DNA of 64,000 bases from Mangrovibacter phragmitis (GCF_001655675.1 NZ_LYRP01000007.1:24434-88433), one strand, 5' to 3'; shown: positions 17,646 through 30,714, numbered from the stretch's first letter. Numbers and translations: made by a program. Notes: a model not told the origin generated them from the letters alone.

Positions 17646-18260
17646 TCAGAGCCATTCGCCGTTGCGAATAACGCCCACTGCCAGGCCCTCGATAGTAAAG
17701 TTTTGCTCACGTAAATCGACAACAATCGGGGTGAACTCGTTGTTTTCCGGGAGCAGCTGCACAGTATTGCCCTGCTGTTTCAGCCTCTTAACCGTTACTT
17801 CGTCGTCGATACGGGCCACCACTACCTGGCCGTTGCGCACATCCTGCGTTTTATGTACCGCAAGTAAATCGCCATCCATAATACCGATGTCTTTCATTGA
17901 CATACCGCTAACGCGCAGTAAGAAATCCGCATGCGGTTTAAACAGGGAAGGATCGACCTGATAGTGACCTTCAATGTGCTGCTGAGCCAGTAAAGGCTCA
18001 CCGGCGGCAACCCGGCCAACCAGTGGCAGACCGTCGTCATTAGTTTCTTCCAGAAGCAGGCGAATACCACGGGAAGCGCCAGAAACAATTTCGATAACCC
18101 CTTTGCGGGCAAGCGCTTTCAGGTGTTCTTCTGCCGCATTGGGTGAACGAAAGCCAAGGCGTTGTGCAATTTCCGCACGGGTTGGAGGCATCCCCGTCTG
18201 ATTAATGTGATCCCGGATGAGATCATAGACCTCCTGCTGTCTGGTAGTAAGTGCTTTCAT
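17646..18260 (-). CDS. lexA: LexA, SOS repressor
   Basis: LexA represses the SOS regulon and self-cleaves when RecA filaments form. The 204-residue protein is two residues longer than E. coli LexA because of the linker ETNDDG. The helix-turn-helix region is [20 protein letters not shown]. The cleavage site is A86-G87 in VAAGEP, with catalytic S121 (SGMSMKD) and K158 (VTVKRL). The start at 18260 was chosen because anything longer would read through its own two SOS boxes. It sits between dgkA upstream and dinF downstream in the same orientation. Confidence 0.98.
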   Translation of the reverse strand: MKALTTRQQEVYDLIRDHINQTGMPPTRAEIAQRLGFRSPNAAEEHLKALARKGVIEIVSGASRGIRLLLEETNDDGLPLVGRVAAGEPLLAQQHIEGHYQVDPSLFKPHADFLLRVSGMSMKDIGIMDGDLLAVHKTQDVRNGQVVVARIDDEVTVKRLKQQGNTVQLLPENNEFTPIVVDLREQNFTIEGLAVGVIRNGEWL

Positions 18261-18272
18261 TCCTTCTGCCCC

Positions 18273-18288
18273 CTGGGTGTATATACAG
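18273..18288. promoter_or_regulatory. SOS box (proximal) of lexA
   Basis: CTGGGTGTATATACAG on the plus strand is CTGTATATACACCCAG on the lexA strand, a LexA box (CTG-N10-CAG) 13 bp from the lexA start. It is the second of the tandem boxes also found at E. coli lexA. Confidence 0.95.
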
Positions 18289-18293
18289 TTATG

Positions 18294-18309
18294 CTGTGAG
18301 TATATACAG
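18294..18309. promoter_or_regulatory. SOS box (distal) of lexA
   Basis: The site reads CTGTATATACTCACAG on the lexA strand, a consensus-like LexA box. Its centre is 21 bp from the first box, giving the same tandem operator as E. coli and tight autoregulation. Confidence 0.95.
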
Positions 18310-18428
18310 TTAATGGTGATTTTGAAACCACAATTGAGCAAAAAACCAGGGACTTATCCCACAAAATAGCCAGAGGTAACCAGACGAAGCCTTAAATACC
18401 CGTTTTGGAGCATTTTTTCCGGAAAAAC

Positions 18429-18797
18429 TCAGAAAAAATGAGACCAGAGCACGCTTCCCCAGGTAAACAGGGCGAGTATAATTGCGAACAACACTGCAGC
18501 GGACCCCATGTCTTTAGCCCTGCCAGAGAGTTCGTGAAAATCTGTTCCCACCCGGTCAACTATTGCCTCAATAGCACTGTTGAGGATTTCGATTATCATA
18601 ACCAGAGTGACGGAACCGATGAGTAACACGCGGGCAATGGCACCGACATCAAGCCAACAGGCAATAAAGATAGCCAGCACAGTAGTGACCCCTTCCTGGC
18701 GAAAAGCGGCTTCATTGTTCCATGCAGCACGAATACCTTTCCAGGAATAGCCAGCTGCTTTAATGATTCGGGTGAGTCCAGTGGTGTTACTTGCCAT
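18429..18797 (-). CDS. dgkA: DgkA, diacylglycerol kinase
   Basis: DgkA is a trimeric inner-membrane kinase that phosphorylates diacylglycerol left over from membrane-derived oligosaccharide synthesis. The 122 residues equal the E. coli length. The N-terminal amphipathic segment TRIIKAAGYSWKGIRAAW, the NEAAFRQE motif and the catalytic region EILNSAIEAIVDRVG are intact, with three membrane helices. It is divergent from plsB, as in E. coli, which couples phospholipid entry and recycling steps at one locus. Confidence 0.97.
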   Translation of the reverse strand: MASNTTGLTRIIKAAGYSWKGIRAAWNNEAAFRQEGVTTVLAIFIACWLDVGAIARVLLIGSVTLVMIIEILNSAIEAIVDRVGTDFHELSGRAKDMGSAAVLFAIILALFTWGSVLWSHFF

Positions 18798-18926
18798 GAA
18801 GGAACCTTTTTAGCTTAGTGGCGTCAATGCCTGTAGCGTCGCGCAGGCAACTTCCTCAGAAATCCACGCGGGTTTCTGTTATTCTTGCGACGCATTGCGT
18901 TTTTAACCAGAGGCTTTACAACGTTT

Positions 18927-21365
18927 ATGTCCGGTTGGCCACGAATTTACTACAAATTGCTGAATTTACCACTAAGTATGCTGGTAAAAAGCAAATCTAT
19001 TCCGGCGGATCCTTGCGCCGAATTGGGTTTAGATACCTCTCGCCCTATTATGTACGTGCTGCCTTATAATTCAAAGGCAGACCTGTTGACATTACGGGCG
19101 CAATGTCTGGCACATGATTTGCCCGACCCGCTGACCCCCCTTGAAGTAGACGGAGCTTGTTTGCCACGCTATGTCTTTATTCATGGCGGGCCGCGTGTAT
19201 TTACCTATTACGCGCCGAAAGAAGAATCCATCAAGCTGTTTCATGATTACCTGGACTTGCACCGCAGCAATCCGAATCTGGATGTCCAGATGGTGCCGGT
19301 TTCAGTGATGTTTGGCCGCTCACCTGGCCGTGAAAAAGGCGAAGAAAACCCGCCACTGCGCTTGCTTAACGGCATCCAGAAGTTCTTTGCCGTATTATGG
19401 CTGGGCCGCGACAGCTTCGTACGCTTTTCTCCGCCAGTTTCTCTGCGCTGGATGGCGACAGAGCATGGCACAGACAAAACTATCGCTCAGAAGCTGGCGC
19501 GGGTTGCACGTATGCACTTTGCCCGCCTGCGCCTGGCCGCAGTAGGCCCACGCTTACCCGCGCGCCAGGATCTGTTCAATAAATTATTGTCTTCAAAAGC
19601 CATTGCCAAAGCGGTAGAAGATGAAGCGCGCAGCAAGAAAATCTCTCACGAAAGAGCGCAGCAAAATGCTGTTGCCCTGATGGAAGAAGTTGCCGCTAAC
19701 TTCTCCTATGAAGCCATCCGCATGACTGACCGTGTGCTGGGCTTTACCTGGAACCGCTTATATCAGGGTATTAACGTTCATAATGCTGAGCGAGTACGCC
19801 AGTTAGCCCATGAAGGCCATGAACTGGTGTATGTTCCCTGCCACCGCAGCCATATGGATTATCTGTTGCTGTCTTACGTGCTTTATCACCAGGGGCTGGT
19901 GCCACCGCACATTGCAGCAGGTATTAACCTGAACTTCTGGCCTGCCGGGCCGATTTTCCGCCGTCTGGGTGCATTCTTTATTCGCCGTACGTTTAAAGGC
20001 AATAAACTCTACTCAACCGTGTTCCGTGAATACCTGGGTGAATTGTTCAGCCGTGGGTATTCGGTGGAGTATTTTGTTGAAGGGGGGCGTTCGCGCACCG
20101 GTCGCCTGCTTGATCCGAAAACTGGCACACTGTCTATGACGATTCAGGCCATGCTGCGTGGCGGTACCCGCCCGATTACGCTGGTGCCGATTTACATTGG
20201 TTATGAGCATGTCATGGAAGTGGGCACCTACGCGAAAGAGTTGCGTGGCGCCACTAAAGAAAAAGAGAGCCTTATCCAGATGATGCGCGGCCTGAGCAAG
20301 CTGCGTAACCTGGGCCAGGGGTATGTCAACTTTGGCGAGCCAATTCCACTGACCAACTGGCTGAACCAGCATGTTCCGGAATGGCGTGATGCGATAGACC
20401 CTATCGAAGCGATACGCCCGCCGTGGTTAACCCCCAGCGTGAACGAAATTGCTCATACACTGATGGTGCGCATTAACAATGCTGGTGCGGCTAACGCCAT
20501 GAACCTGTGTTGCACGGCTTTACTGGCCTCTCGCCAGCGTTCACTTACCCGTGAGCAACTGACTGAGCAGTTAGAATGTTACATGAGCCTGCTGCGCAAT
20601 GTGCCTTATTCACCGGATGCTACCGTTCCTGCGTCATCTGCCAGCGAGCTTATCGATCACGCCTTGCAGATGAATAAGTTCGAAGTAGAAAAAGACACGA
20701 TTGGCGATATTATCGTTCTGCCCCGTGAGCAGGCCGTGTTAATGACCTACTATCGCAATAACATTGTGCATATGCTGGTGATGCCGTCTTTACTGGCCTC
20801 AATTATTACGCAACACCGTAATATCACACGCGAAGATCTGCTGAGCCGGGTAGAAGTCCTGTTCCCGATGCTTAAAGCAGAGTTGTTCCTGCACTGGGAT
20901 AAAGAAGCGTTAAGTTCTGTAGTGGATGCGCTGCTCAATGAGCTGGTGCAGCAGAACCTGATTCTGGAAGACAGCGGCCGTTTCCGCCTGAACCCGGCAC
21001 GCTCCCGGACTCTGCAACTGCTGGCAGCAGGGGTGCGCGAAACGATTCAACGTTATGCAATCACCTTCTGGCTGCTGAGCGCCAACCCAACGATTAACCG
21101 CGGGACTCTGGAGAAAGAGAGCCGGACTGTTGCACAGCGTTTGTCCGTACTGCACGGTATCAACGCCCCTGAGTTCTTCGACAAAGCGGTGTTCTCTTCC
21201 CTGGTGCTGACACTGCGCGATGAAGGCTATATCAGCGATACCGGTGATGCAGAGCCAACAGAAACCATGAAGGTTTACCAGTTGCTGGCCGAGCTGATCA
21301 CCTCGGATATCCGCCTGACGATTGAAAGTGCTGCATCACAAGGCGAAGACGCACCCGCTCAATAA
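18927..21365 (+). CDS. plsB: PlsB, glycerol-3-phosphate 1-O-acyltransferase
   Basis: PlsB makes lysophosphatidate from acyl-ACP or acyl-CoA and glycerol-3-phosphate, the first committed phospholipid step at the inner membrane. The 812-residue protein begins [20 protein letters not shown]. It carries the acyltransferase blocks [10 protein letters not shown] (HX4D, near residue 306), [27 protein letters not shown] and [12 protein letters not shown]. coli PlsB is 807 residues. An in-frame ATG 42 bp upstream exists, but the chosen start matches the E. coli N-terminus. The gene is followed by a strong terminator. Confidence 0.97.
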   Translation: MSGWPRIYYKLLNLPLSMLVKSKSIPADPCAELGLDTSRPIMYVLPYNSKADLLTLRAQCLAHDLPDPLTPLEVDGACLPRYVFIHGGPRVFTYYAPKEESIKLFHDYLDLHRSNPNLDVQMVPVSVMFGRSPGREKGEENPPLRLLNGIQKFFAVLWLGRDSFVRFSPPVSLRWMATEHGTDKTIAQKLARVARMHFARLRLAAVGPRLPARQDLFNKLLSSKAIAKAVEDEARSKKISHERAQQNAVALMEEVAANFSYEAIRMTDRVLGFTWNRLYQGINVHNAERVRQLAHEGHELVYVPCHRSHMDYLLLSYVLYHQGLVPPHIAAGINLNFWPAGPIFRRLGAFFIRRTFKGNKLYSTVFREYLGELFSRGYSVEYFVEGGRSRTGRLLDPKTGTLSMTIQAMLRGGTRPITLVPIYIGYEHVMEVGTYAKELRGATKEKESLIQMMRGLSKLRNLGQGYVNFGEPIPLTNWLNQHVPEWRDAIDPIEAIRPPWLTPSVNEIAHTLMVRINNAGAANAMNLCCTALLASRQRSLTREQLTEQLECYMSLLRNVPYSPDATVPASSASELIDHALQMNKFEVEKDTIGDIIVLPREQAVLMTYYRNNIVHMLVMPSLLASIITQHRNITREDLLSRVEVLFPMLKAELFLHWDKEALSSVVDALLNELVQQNLILEDSGRFRLNPARSRTLQLLAAGVRETIQRYAITFWLLSANPTINRGTLEKESRTVAQRLSVLHGINAPEFFDKAVFSSLVLTLRDEGYISDTGDAEPTETMKVYQLLAELITSDIRLTIESAASQGEDAPAQ

Positions 21366-21391
21366 CCGTTGAATGAGTGCGAAGCAAGGTG

Positions 21392-21427
21392 AAAAAATGG
21401 CGGGAATAAAAATCCCCGCCATTTTTT
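21392..21427. terminator. Bidirectional terminator between plsB and ubiA
   Basis: ATGGCGGG and CCCGCCAT form the stem, flanked by an A-run on one side and a T-run on the other (AAAAAATGGCGGG ... CCCGCCATTTTTT). It can terminate both plsB (plus) and ubiA (minus). Confidence 0.92.
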
Positions 21428-21491
21428 ATGCCCGATAATTTTATGCCCGGTAAACAGTGCCATTACTCAGGGCCGTTGCTCAGGGGCCTGA

Positions 21492-22373
21492 TCAGGATAA
21501 AGGCGGCAGATAATGGACAAACAGCCCTAAAAATAACACCAGCCCCACATAGTTATTATTCATAAAGGCTTTAAAACAGGCATCCCGGTCACGCCCGGCA
21601 ATGAGTTTTTGCTGGTATGAAAACAGCCCCGCCGCAAGCAACAGCGACCAGTAAAACGCCCCGCTCAGGTGATTAAGCCAACCTACCAGCACCAACAGCG
21701 CCAGAACCGCCACCTGTAAGATGCCAATAATCAGTTTGTCGTAGCGCCCAAACAGAATCGCGGTGGATTTCACGCCTATCTTCAGGTCGTCATCCCGGTC
21801 TACCATGGCATATTGCGTGTCATAAGCGACAGCCCAGAGGATATTGGCTAAAAAAAGTAACCAGCAACTGAGCGGCAACTGCTCACTAACAGCCGAGAAC
21901 GCCATGGGAATTGACCAGCCAAACGCGGCCCCTAACACCACCTGGGGTAAATGAGTGTAGCGTTTCATAAACGGGTATATCCAGGCCAGCGCCAGCCCGG
22001 CGACTGACAGCAGAATCGTCATGGTATTCAGGGTGAGAACCAGCAAGAAAGACAGCAATACCAGTACACCAAACAGCGTGATAGCTTCTCGCTCTGTGAC
22101 ATCGCCACTGGGTAATGGGCGGCGTGCCGTGCGCTTGACATGGCCGTCAAATTTGCGGTCGGCAAAATCATTCACCACACAACCTGCGGCACGCATTAAC
22201 CAGACACCGGCAATGAACACCAGAAGAATAGTTACCGGCGGAATGCCCGGTGTTGCGAGCCACAGCGCCCATAAAGTAGGCCAGAGTAACAGTAACGCGC
22301 CAATCGGTTTGTCAGTACGCATGAGCCGGTGAAATGCCAGCAGTTTATTCTTCTGCGTCAGACTCCACTCCAT
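21492..22373 (-). CDS. ubiA: UbiA, 4-hydroxybenzoate octaprenyltransferase
   Basis: UbiA attaches the polyprenyl tail to 4-hydroxybenzoate, the second step of ubiquinone synthesis, in the inner membrane. The 293-residue protein has the two aspartate-rich motifs [11 protein letters not shown] and [13 protein letters not shown] that bind Mg-prenyl diphosphate, and about eight membrane helices. It is co-directional with ubiC. The ubiC stop lies inside the first codons of ubiA, giving a 16-bp overlap, whereas E. coli has a short gap. Confidence 0.96.
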   Translation of the reverse strand: MEWSLTQKNKLLAFHRLMRTDKPIGALLLLWPTLWALWLATPGIPPVTILLVFIAGVWLMRAAGCVVNDFADRKFDGHVKRTARRPLPSGDVTEREAITLFGVLVLLSFLLVLTLNTMTILLSVAGLALAWIYPFMKRYTHLPQVVLGAAFGWSIPMAFSAVSEQLPLSCWLLFLANILWAVAYDTQYAMVDRDDDLKIGVKSTAILFGRYDKLIIGILQVAVLALLVLVGWLNHLSGAFYWSLLLAAGLFSYQQKLIAGRDRDACFKAFMNNNYVGLVLFLGLFVHYLPPLS

Positions 22374-22885
22374 TTTTCATCCTCTTGATACAACGGTGAT
22401 GCAGGTAAAAACAGTTCGGTAAGCAGTAATGGTTTGCCCGACAAACGGAGGCGGGAACGGCGCCCCCATAAGGTTTCACTGCGCCCCGTGTGAATAAAAT
22501 CGCGTGTCAGGGCCGATGCGGTAAACAAGTACCGGCCAAGCGGGGTAGTGCCCAGGCGCTGTAGCGCCAGTTCAGGGCCATTCAGGGTGGACAGTGGTAC
22601 CACTGTGCGCCCCACCAGCCAGGGCGTATCATCGCCCAGCAAAATAATTTCCCGTAACCAGTATTGTGATTCACGGGGTAACCAGTTGACGTCTTCGCCC
22701 ACCTGTTCCGCCGTCACAAAGCCTTCGGATAGCAGCGTCACACTAACCTTGCTGCAACAGCGTTCAAAACGCTTTGTCATTGAGTCTTCCAACAATAGCC
22801 AGTCACGCAGCCAGGCTGACAGGTTATCCGGCAGGGTGTCGGAGAAAGACAGCGCCCGTAATTGCGCCAACGCAGGGTGCATCAT
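22358..22885 (-). CDS. ubiC: UbiC, chorismate pyruvate-lyase
   Basis: UbiC converts chorismate to 4-hydroxybenzoate and pyruvate, the first committed ubiquinone step. From the ATG at 22885 the product has 175 residues. Conserved blocks are [41 protein letters not shown] and [20 protein letters not shown]. The C-terminus [15 protein letters not shown] runs about ten residues past the E. coli end and overlaps ubiA by 16 bp. A second ATG follows at once (22882), and either may be used. A longer in-frame extension upstream is hydrophobic and unsupported. Confidence 0.94.
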   Translation of the reverse strand: MMHPALAQLRALSFSDTLPDNLSAWLRDWLLLEDSMTKRFERCCSKVSVTLLSEGFVTAEQVGEDVNWLPRESQYWLREIILLGDDTPWLVGRTVVPLSTLNGPELALQRLGTTPLGRYLFTASALTRDFIHTGRSETLWGRRSRLRLSGKPLLLTELFLPASPLYQEDEKWSGV

Positions 22886-23014
22886 GCCCAACAGTCTCCA
22901 GAACAGAACAGTGGACATTGTAACGCAGAACACGAAAAGGGTGTGGCAGGAAAATAGCAGAAACCAACAGCCATGTAACAAAAAGCCAACGGCCGCAGGC
23001 ACGTCTGCCGGTGG

Positions 23015-23038
23015 AAAAAAGGTGCGCAGACGCGCACC
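23015..23038 (-). terminator. Intrinsic terminator of malM
   Basis: Minus-strand GGTGCGC-GTCT-GCGCACC is followed by TTTTTTCC. It closes the malK-lamB-malM operon 30 bp after the malM stop. Confidence 0.9.
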
Positions 23039-23068
23039 AAGGCTTACAAGATCAGCAATGTGGGGTGA

Positions 23069-23983
23069 TTACCCCTTGCCTTTTACACTACTGATAAAGG
23101 TTTTACGTGCGCTGGTAGATCCAAGACGCTCAGCCTCATCAAGTAATTTCAATGCCTTATCTACATCACCTTTGGCCACTGCCTGCTTAATGGCATGGTT
23201 AAAATAGGCCTCAGTGTCATTCAGCATAGGTTCCGCTTTTGGTGCCGGTGCGGATGCAGCAACAGGCGCAGCAGCTGTGGCTGTATTTCCGACGGTGACC
23301 GTTGGGGTACTGGCTGAAGAGCCAAAAATAGGCCCAACCAGGATACTGGCACCAGACGTCGTTTTCACTTTCAGTTTGAGCGTACCTTCTGCAGCGTGCT
23401 GCGCTACCGGGTCTGGAATATCCGGAACGGCGTTACCCGTGCCTTTTGCATAGGCCTTGGCAGGAGCAATCAATGTGGTTGTACGTTGTAAATCCTGCGG
23501 AGTGGTGAAGATCAGTAAGTAAATCTTCTGCTGCCCCAGAGCGGGAGTCAGTTTCAGGGTACCTTCCAGCCGGTCAGCGGCCATTACCCCTGGTTGTTGG
23601 TAAGTGAAGAAATTCGCCGGGAACCAGGCTGAAGGGTTCATGTTCTGGTCCAGCACCAGCACATTCGGGGCATAGACCCGGTTCTGTGCCACTTCGCTGG
23701 TGAGCGTAATCGAGAGTTCACCAATATTAGCAGGAACACTGTAAGCCGCTACCGGCCCGGTAATTCCTGGGTTACTAAGCCTCTGGCCCTGGGTTGCCAG
23801 ATTAGCCTGCACATTTTGCCCGGCATTTAACGGCTGCCAGGTAAGCTGTTGGAGAGACTGAGCGCTGAAAGTGGGTGCCCCGGCGAGGTTTTGCGGCACC
23901 AGGTCCACTTCAGCGAAGGAGGTTGCGGGTACAGCGGCGAGCAGCCCTGCACTCAGGCAAAGAGCAACGAGACGTTTTTTCAT
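23069..23983 (-). CDS. malM: MalM, maltose operon periplasmic protein
   Basis: MalM is the periplasmic product of the last gene of the malK-lamB-malM operon; its precise role is unknown. The 304-residue protein starts with a signal peptide MKKRLVALCLSAGLLAAVPA and has a Pro/Ala-rich linker (about residues 235-255, VAASAPAPKAEP). The C-terminus is helical. E. coli MalM is 306 residues. It follows lamB after 127 bp that include a hairpin, so its expression is probably attenuated relative to lamB. Confidence 0.95.
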   Translation of the reverse strand: MKKRLVALCLSAGLLAAVPATSFAEVDLVPQNLAGAPTFSAQSLQQLTWQPLNAGQNVQANLATQGQRLSNPGITGPVAAYSVPANIGELSITLTSEVAQNRVYAPNVLVLDQNMNPSAWFPANFFTYQQPGVMAADRLEGTLKLTPALGQQKIYLLIFTTPQDLQRTTTLIAPAKAYAKGTGNAVPDIPDPVAQHAAEGTLKLKVKTTSGASILVGPIFGSSASTPTVTVGNTATAAAPVAASAPAPKAEPMLNDTEAYFNHAIKQAVAKGDVDKALKLLDEAERLGSTSARKTFISSVKGKG

Positions 23984-24062
23984 TGTTATGACCTCGGTAG
24001 CAACGGGATACGGTGGCCAGGCAATAGCGCGTATCCGTATTCAGAATATATTTGGACTAGTG

Positions 24063-24084
24063 AAAGAGGGGGTTGCCCCCCTCT
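24063..24084 (-). terminator. Attenuating hairpin between lamB and malM
   Basis: AGAGGGGG and CCCCCTCT form an 8-bp GC-rich stem with a TTGC loop, 27 bp after the lamB stop. Only a short TTT follows on the minus strand, so it is more likely a partial terminator or mRNA stabiliser than a full stop. Confidence 0.6.
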
Positions 24085-24110
24085 GCTTTAACACGTTACT
24101 GACTTCAGGC

Positions 24111-25424
<1,314 letters not shown>

Positions 25425-26534
25425 TTAAACACCTGGCTCCTGATGCAACCGACGGCAGGCTGTGCCATCTTCCTTGAATAAGTGGCAGCGCTCTGGCGGC
25501 AAGCCAATGGCGAATGTCGCGCCCTCTTGCACCAGCACCACGTCGTTCTGGCGGTAAACCAGGTTTTGGCGCAGCGCCGGAATCTGAATATGGATTTGTG
25601 TTTCATGCCCCAGTTGTTCCACCACCTGCACTTCCCCTTCGAGAGTGACATCGGCGATTTCACTGGGCAGTAAATGTTCAGGCCGGATCCCCAACGACAT
25701 GTTGGCTCCCACCTGAACGCCCGTGCTTTCCACCGGCAGCCATACTTGCTGGCGGTTAGGCAGCTCAACCTGCACTTGTTCCAGTGCGGTTGCGGTGACT
25801 TTAACGGGCAGGAAGTTCATTTTGGGGGAGCCAATAAAACCGGCTACAAAGCGGTCTGCCGGGTAGTGATACAGTTCAAGAGGCTTACCGACCTGCGCGA
25901 TACGGCCAGCATCCAGCACCACGATTTTATCGGCGAGGGTCATTGCCTCTACCTGGTCGTGGGTGACGTAAATCATGGTGCGCTTCAGGCGCTTGTGCAG
26001 GCGGGAGATCTCAATACGCATTTGCACACGCAATGCCGCATCAAGGTTAGAAAGGGGTTCATCCAGCAGGAATACACGAGGCTCTGCAACCAGTGTACGG
26101 CCAATCGCCACACGCTGACGCTGCCCACCGGAGAGCGCTTTCGGGCGGCGGTCCAGTAAATGCGCCAGTTGCAGTACTTCTGCAACCTGGTTAACACGCT
26201 GGTTAATCAGATCTTTTTTGGCACCAGCCAGTTTCAGGCCGAAAGACATGTTTTCCGCCACCGACAAGTGCGGATAAAGCGCATAAGACTGAAATACCAT
26301 GCCCACACCACGTTCAGCGGGAGGGACATCATTCATACGTTTTTCGCCAATGAACAAATCACCGCTGGTGATGGTTTCCAGACCCGCAATCATGCGTAAT
26401 AACGTTGACTTACCACAGCCAGACGGGCCAACAAATACGACAAATTCGCCGTCGTTGACTGTTAAGTTGATGTCTTTCGACACCACCACGTCTCCCCAGG
26501 CTTTGGTTACGTTCTGTAACTGCACGTTTGCCAT
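25425..26534 (-). CDS. malK: MalK, maltose importer ATPase and MalT regulator
   Basis: MalK is the cytoplasmic ATPase dimer of MalFGK2; when idle it also sequesters the activator MalT. The 369 residues contain Walker [10 protein letters not shown] (36-44), the signature [15 protein letters not shown], Walker [13 protein letters not shown] and the C-terminal OB-type regulatory domain ending [11 protein letters not shown]. coli MalK is 371 residues. The start at 26534 follows AGGGAGA. An in-frame upstream extension is unsupported. It is first in the malK-lamB-malM operon, 39 bp before lamB, and divergent from malE. Confidence 0.98.
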   Translation of the reverse strand: MANVQLQNVTKAWGDVVVSKDINLTVNDGEFVVFVGPSGCGKSTLLRMIAGLETITSGDLFIGEKRMNDVPPAERGVGMVFQSYALYPHLSVAENMSFGLKLAGAKKDLINQRVNQVAEVLQLAHLLDRRPKALSGGQRQRVAIGRTLVAEPRVFLLDEPLSNLDAALRVQMRIEISRLHKRLKRTMIYVTHDQVEAMTLADKIVVLDAGRIAQVGKPLELYHYPADRFVAGFIGSPKMNFLPVKVTATALEQVQVELPNRQQVWLPVESTGVQVGANMSLGIRPEHLLPSEIADVTLEGEVQVVEQLGHETQIHIQIPALRQNLVYRQNDVVLVQEGATFAIGLPPERCHLFKEDGTACRRLHQEPGV

Positions 26535-26659
26535 CGAACTTCTCCCTTCATCCATCACTCAACCCGCCAGAGGCAGGTAATACAAGATGTGTCCGACTAT
26601 GAGGGAGTTTGTCGTCAGGAAAATCCTCCACCCATGGCTTTTTTATGGGGGAGGAGACG

Positions 26660-26669
26660 GGAGGATGAG
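26660..26669 (+). promoter_or_regulatory. MalT box, malK-proximal cluster
   Basis: GGAGGATGAG agrees with the MalT core GGATGA/GGAGGA. It lies next to another GGGGGAGGAG at 26647-26656, forming a tandem pair like the malK-side boxes of E. coli. The opposite-strand box at 26623-26633 (GTGGAGGAT read on minus) may be part of the same array. Confidence 0.65.
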
Positions 26670-26775
26670 AAACGCGTGCAGGCAGGGAAAATCATGGGCT
26701 GACAGGGATTTTCGTGATCCTGATTTCAAAAACCAGTACTGTTTTGTGTGCTGTGGGCCACATAACCAGGATTTA

Positions 26776-26791
26776 TGAGAAGTAGATCACA
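26776..26791. promoter_or_regulatory. CRP site between malK and malE
   Basis: TGAGA-AGTAGA-TCACA fits the CRP frame TGTGA-N6-TCACA with one change in the left half. A second, weaker candidate TGTGC-N6-CCACA is at 26747-26762. CRP co-activation of malK and malE is established in E. coli. Confidence 0.65.
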
Positions 26792-26818
26792 TAAACCTCC
26801 CTTACGGCGTAGTGCCAG

Positions 26819-26828
26819 GGAGGATGAG
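26819..26828 (+). promoter_or_regulatory. MalT box, malE-proximal
   Basis: GGAGGATGAG lies about 80 bp before the malE start, at a distance that fits binding just upstream of the malE -35 element. It is identical in sequence to the box at 26660-26669. Confidence 0.65.
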
Positions 26829-26897
26829 ATTTTTCTGTTCTAATCCGACACTGGCGCAGGTAAAGCCACACAGTGTCTCCACGTGCATATCACCTAA

Positions 26898-28100
<1,203 letters not shown>

Positions 28101-28113
28101 ACCATCAGTCACC

Positions 28114-28137
28114 ACCTTCTCCCCTACGGGAGAAGGT
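28114..28137. repeat. Hairpin in the malE-malF gap (REP-like)
   Basis: ACCTTCTCCC and GGGAGAAGGT form a perfect 10-bp stem with a 4-nt loop just after the malE stop. E. coli has REP elements here that protect malE mRNA and raise MalE over MalF; this hairpin could serve the same purpose. Confidence 0.7.
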
Positions 28138-28176
28138 GCCTGATACCCCGCAGTTCCCGTAGTAGAGGAAGACCCC

Positions 28177-29721
28177 ATGGATGTGATGAAAAAGAGCCAC
28201 TGGTGGCAAAGCGACAGTCTGAAATGGTCTGTTATCGCCTTGCTTGGGTTACTGGTCGGTTATCTTGTGGTAGTGATGTACGCCCAGGGGGAGTACCTGT
28301 TTGCCATAATGACCCTGATTATCAGTAGCCTGGGTTTATATATTTTCGCTAACCGCCGTACCTATGCCTGGCGCTATGTGTATCCGGGGCTGGCCGGGAT
28401 GGGGTTATTTGTACTTTTCCCACTGGTTTGCACCATTGCCATTGCGTTCACCAACTACAGCAGCACCAACCAGTTAACTTTTGAACGGGCGCAACAAGTG
28501 TTGATGGACCGCCAGTACCAGGCGGGCAAGAGTGTCCGGTTTGCGCTCTACCCTGCAGGCAACAAATGGCAGCTGGCCCTGACCGATACTGCGGAAGGGA
28601 AAAACTACCTCTCTGAACCCATTACGCTAAGCGGTAAGCAACATATAACGCTGTCCCCGGTTGATGCCCTGCCGGCAACAAACCGCGCCAACCTGCGTGT
28701 GATTACCCAGAACCGCCAGGCACTTGGCGAAATCACCGCCGATATTCCCGGCAACCCGGGGCTGGTGATGAGCTCCTTACATGAATTTTCTGGTACGCGC
28801 CCGTTATATACACTGGGCAAAGATAACAGCCTGACCAACAACCAAACCGGTGTGATGTATCGTCCGAATGATAAAAGCGGTTTTTACCAGGCTGTGGACG
28901 CCAAAGGCAACTGGGCCAGTGAACAACTCAGCCCGGGCTATACCGTAACCATTGGCTGGCATAACTTCACGCGTGTATTTACCGATGAAGGCATTAAAAA
29001 ACCCTTCTTCGCCATTTTTATCTGGACCATTGTTTTCTCTGCCCTCACCGTTTTTCTGACGGTTGCAGTTGGTATGGTGCTGGCCTGCCTGGTGCAGTGG
29101 GAATCCCTGAAAGGGAAGGCGATTTACCGGGTACTGCTCATTTTGCCTTATGCGGTCCCGTCATTTATTTCAATTTTGATTTTCAAGGGGTTGTTCAACC
29201 AAAGCTTCGGTGAAATCAACATAATGCTGAGCGCGCTGTTTGGCATCAAGCCAGCCTGGTTCACCGACCCGACCACCGCCCGCAGCATGATTATTATCGT
29301 TAACACCTGGCTGGGTTACCCGTACATGATGATCCTGTGCATGGGGCTGCTGAAAGCTATCCCGGAAGATTTATATGAAGCGTCAGCCATGGATGGAGCG
29401 GGTCCGTTCCAGAACTTCTTCCGCATAACTCTGCCTTTGCTGATTAAGCCACTGACGCCACTGATGATTGCCAGTTTTGCATTTAACTTTAACAACTTTG
29501 TTCTGATTCAGTTGTTAACCAACGGCGGCCCGGACCGGATCGGCACGACCACACCGGCAGGTTATACCGACTTACTGGTGAGCTACACCTACCGTATCGC
29601 CTTTGAAGGTGGCGGCGGACAGGACTTCGGCCTGGCGGCAGCTATCGCCACGATTATATTCCTGCTGGTTGGCGCACTGGCTGTGGTGAATCTGAAAGCC
29701 ACCCGCATGAAATTTGATTAA
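28177..29721 (+). CDS. malF: MalF, maltose importer permease subunit
   Basis: MalF is the larger membrane subunit of MalFGK2. The 514 residues equal E. coli MalF. The first membrane helices are followed by the large periplasmic P2 domain (about residues 95-275), which is the most divergent part here. The EAA coupling motif EASAMDGAGPFQNFFRITLP contacts MalK. It starts at ATG 28177 behind GAGGAAG and ends 12 bp before malG. Confidence 0.98.
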   Translation: MDVMKKSHWWQSDSLKWSVIALLGLLVGYLVVVMYAQGEYLFAIMTLIISSLGLYIFANRRTYAWRYVYPGLAGMGLFVLFPLVCTIAIAFTNYSSTNQLTFERAQQVLMDRQYQAGKSVRFALYPAGNKWQLALTDTAEGKNYLSEPITLSGKQHITLSPVDALPATNRANLRVITQNRQALGEITADIPGNPGLVMSSLHEFSGTRPLYTLGKDNSLTNNQTGVMYRPNDKSGFYQAVDAKGNWASEQLSPGYTVTIGWHNFTRVFTDEGIKKPFFAIFIWTIVFSALTVFLTVAVGMVLACLVQWESLKGKAIYRVLLILPYAVPSFISILIFKGLFNQSFGEINIMLSALFGIKPAWFTDPTTARSMIIIVNTWLGYPYMMILCMGLLKAIPEDLYEASAMDGAGPFQNFFRITLPLLIKPLTPLMIASFAFNFNNFVLIQLLTNGGPDRIGTTTPAGYTDLLVSYTYRIAFEGGGGQDFGLAAAIATIIFLLVGALAVVNLKATRMKFD

Positions 29722-29733
29722 GGAGGAATCATC

Positions 29734-30624
29734 ATGGCTATGGTGCAACCCAAATCGCAAAAATTACGTTTGCTGACCACTCACTTACTGTTGCTGCTGT
29801 TTATTGCGGCCATTATGTTCCCGTTATTAATGGTGGTGGCGATATCACTACGCCCCGGTAACTTTGCAACTGGCAGCCTGATTCCTGACCAAATTTCATG
29901 GGAGCACTGGAAACTGGCGCTGGGATTTAGTGTGGAACATGCCGACGGGCGCGTCACCCCGCCCCCGTTCCCGGTGCTGTTGTGGCTGTGGAACTCAGTC
30001 AAAATCGCGGGTATTACCGCGATGGGTATTGTGGCGCTCTCCACCACCTGCGCTTACGCCTTTGCGCGGATGCGTTTTCCAGGAAAAGCTACACTGCTGA
30101 AAGGGATGCTGATATTCCAGATGTTCCCGGCGGTACTGTCACTGGTCGCGTTATATGCGTTGTTTGACCGTCTGGGTCAGTACATTCCGTTTATTGGCCT
30201 GAATACCCATGGCGGGGTGATTTTTGCCTACCTCGGCGGTATTGCACTGCACGTCTGGACGATTAAAGGCTATTTCGAAACGATCGATAGCTCGCTGGAA
30301 GAAGCGGCAGCGCTGGATGGCGCCAGCCCGTGGCAGGCATTCCGCCTGGTGTTGCTACCGCTATCGGTACCCATTCTGGCAGTGGTCTTTATTCTGTCGT
30401 TCATTGCCGCAATTACAGAAGTGCCCGTAGCTTCACTGCTGTTACGCGATGTGAACAGCTACACCCTGGCCGTCGGTATGCAGCAATACCTGAACCCGCA
30501 GAACTACTTGTGGGGCGACTTTGCCGCGGCCGCAGTGTTGTCCGCCATACCGATTACTGTTGTGTTCCTGCTGGCTCAGCGCTGGCTGGTTAATGGCCTC
30601 ACCGCTGGCGGTGTTAAAGGCTAA
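29734..30624 (+). CDS. malG: MalG, maltose importer permease subunit
   Basis: MalG pairs with MalF to form the transmembrane pore of the maltose importer. The 296 residues equal E. coli MalG, with six membrane helices and the EAA motif [20 protein letters not shown]. The C-terminal tail ending TAGGVKG inserts into the MalK interface in the family. The start follows AAGGAGG at optimal distance. It is the last gene of malEFG, followed by two hairpins. Confidence 0.98.
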   Translation: MAMVQPKSQKLRLLTTHLLLLLFIAAIMFPLLMVVAISLRPGNFATGSLIPDQISWEHWKLALGFSVEHADGRVTPPPFPVLLWLWNSVKIAGITAMGIVALSTTCAYAFARMRFPGKATLLKGMLIFQMFPAVLSLVALYALFDRLGQYIPFIGLNTHGGVIFAYLGGIALHVWTIKGYFETIDSSLEEAAALDGASPWQAFRLVLLPLSVPILAVVFILSFIAAITEVPVASLLLRDVNSYTLAVGMQQYLNPQNYLWGDFAAAAVLSAIPITVVFLLAQRWLVNGLTAGGVKG

Positions 30625-30636
30625 CCTTGTTCCACC

Positions 30637-30664
30637 CCCGCGCGAACCTGCCTGTACGCGCGGG
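30637..30664. repeat. GC-rich hairpin after malG
   Basis: CCCGCGCG and CGCGCGGG form an 8-bp stem with a 12-nt loop, 13 bp past the malG stop and without a U-tract. It is probably an mRNA 3'-end stabiliser (REP-like). Confidence 0.5.
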
Positions 30665-30714
30665 ATGTAATGCCACTGTAAACCCTCATTATTAAGCCTA
30701 CTTGTCTCTGTCTT

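Noticed and set aside
18261..18341. N-terminally extended LexA
   Set aside because: The extra codons are made from the two SOS boxes and the promoter. The E. coli N-terminus starts at 18260.
20013..20372. 119-codon antisense frame inside plsB
   Set aside because: A shadow of plsB. The plus-strand frame carries the conserved acyltransferase motifs.
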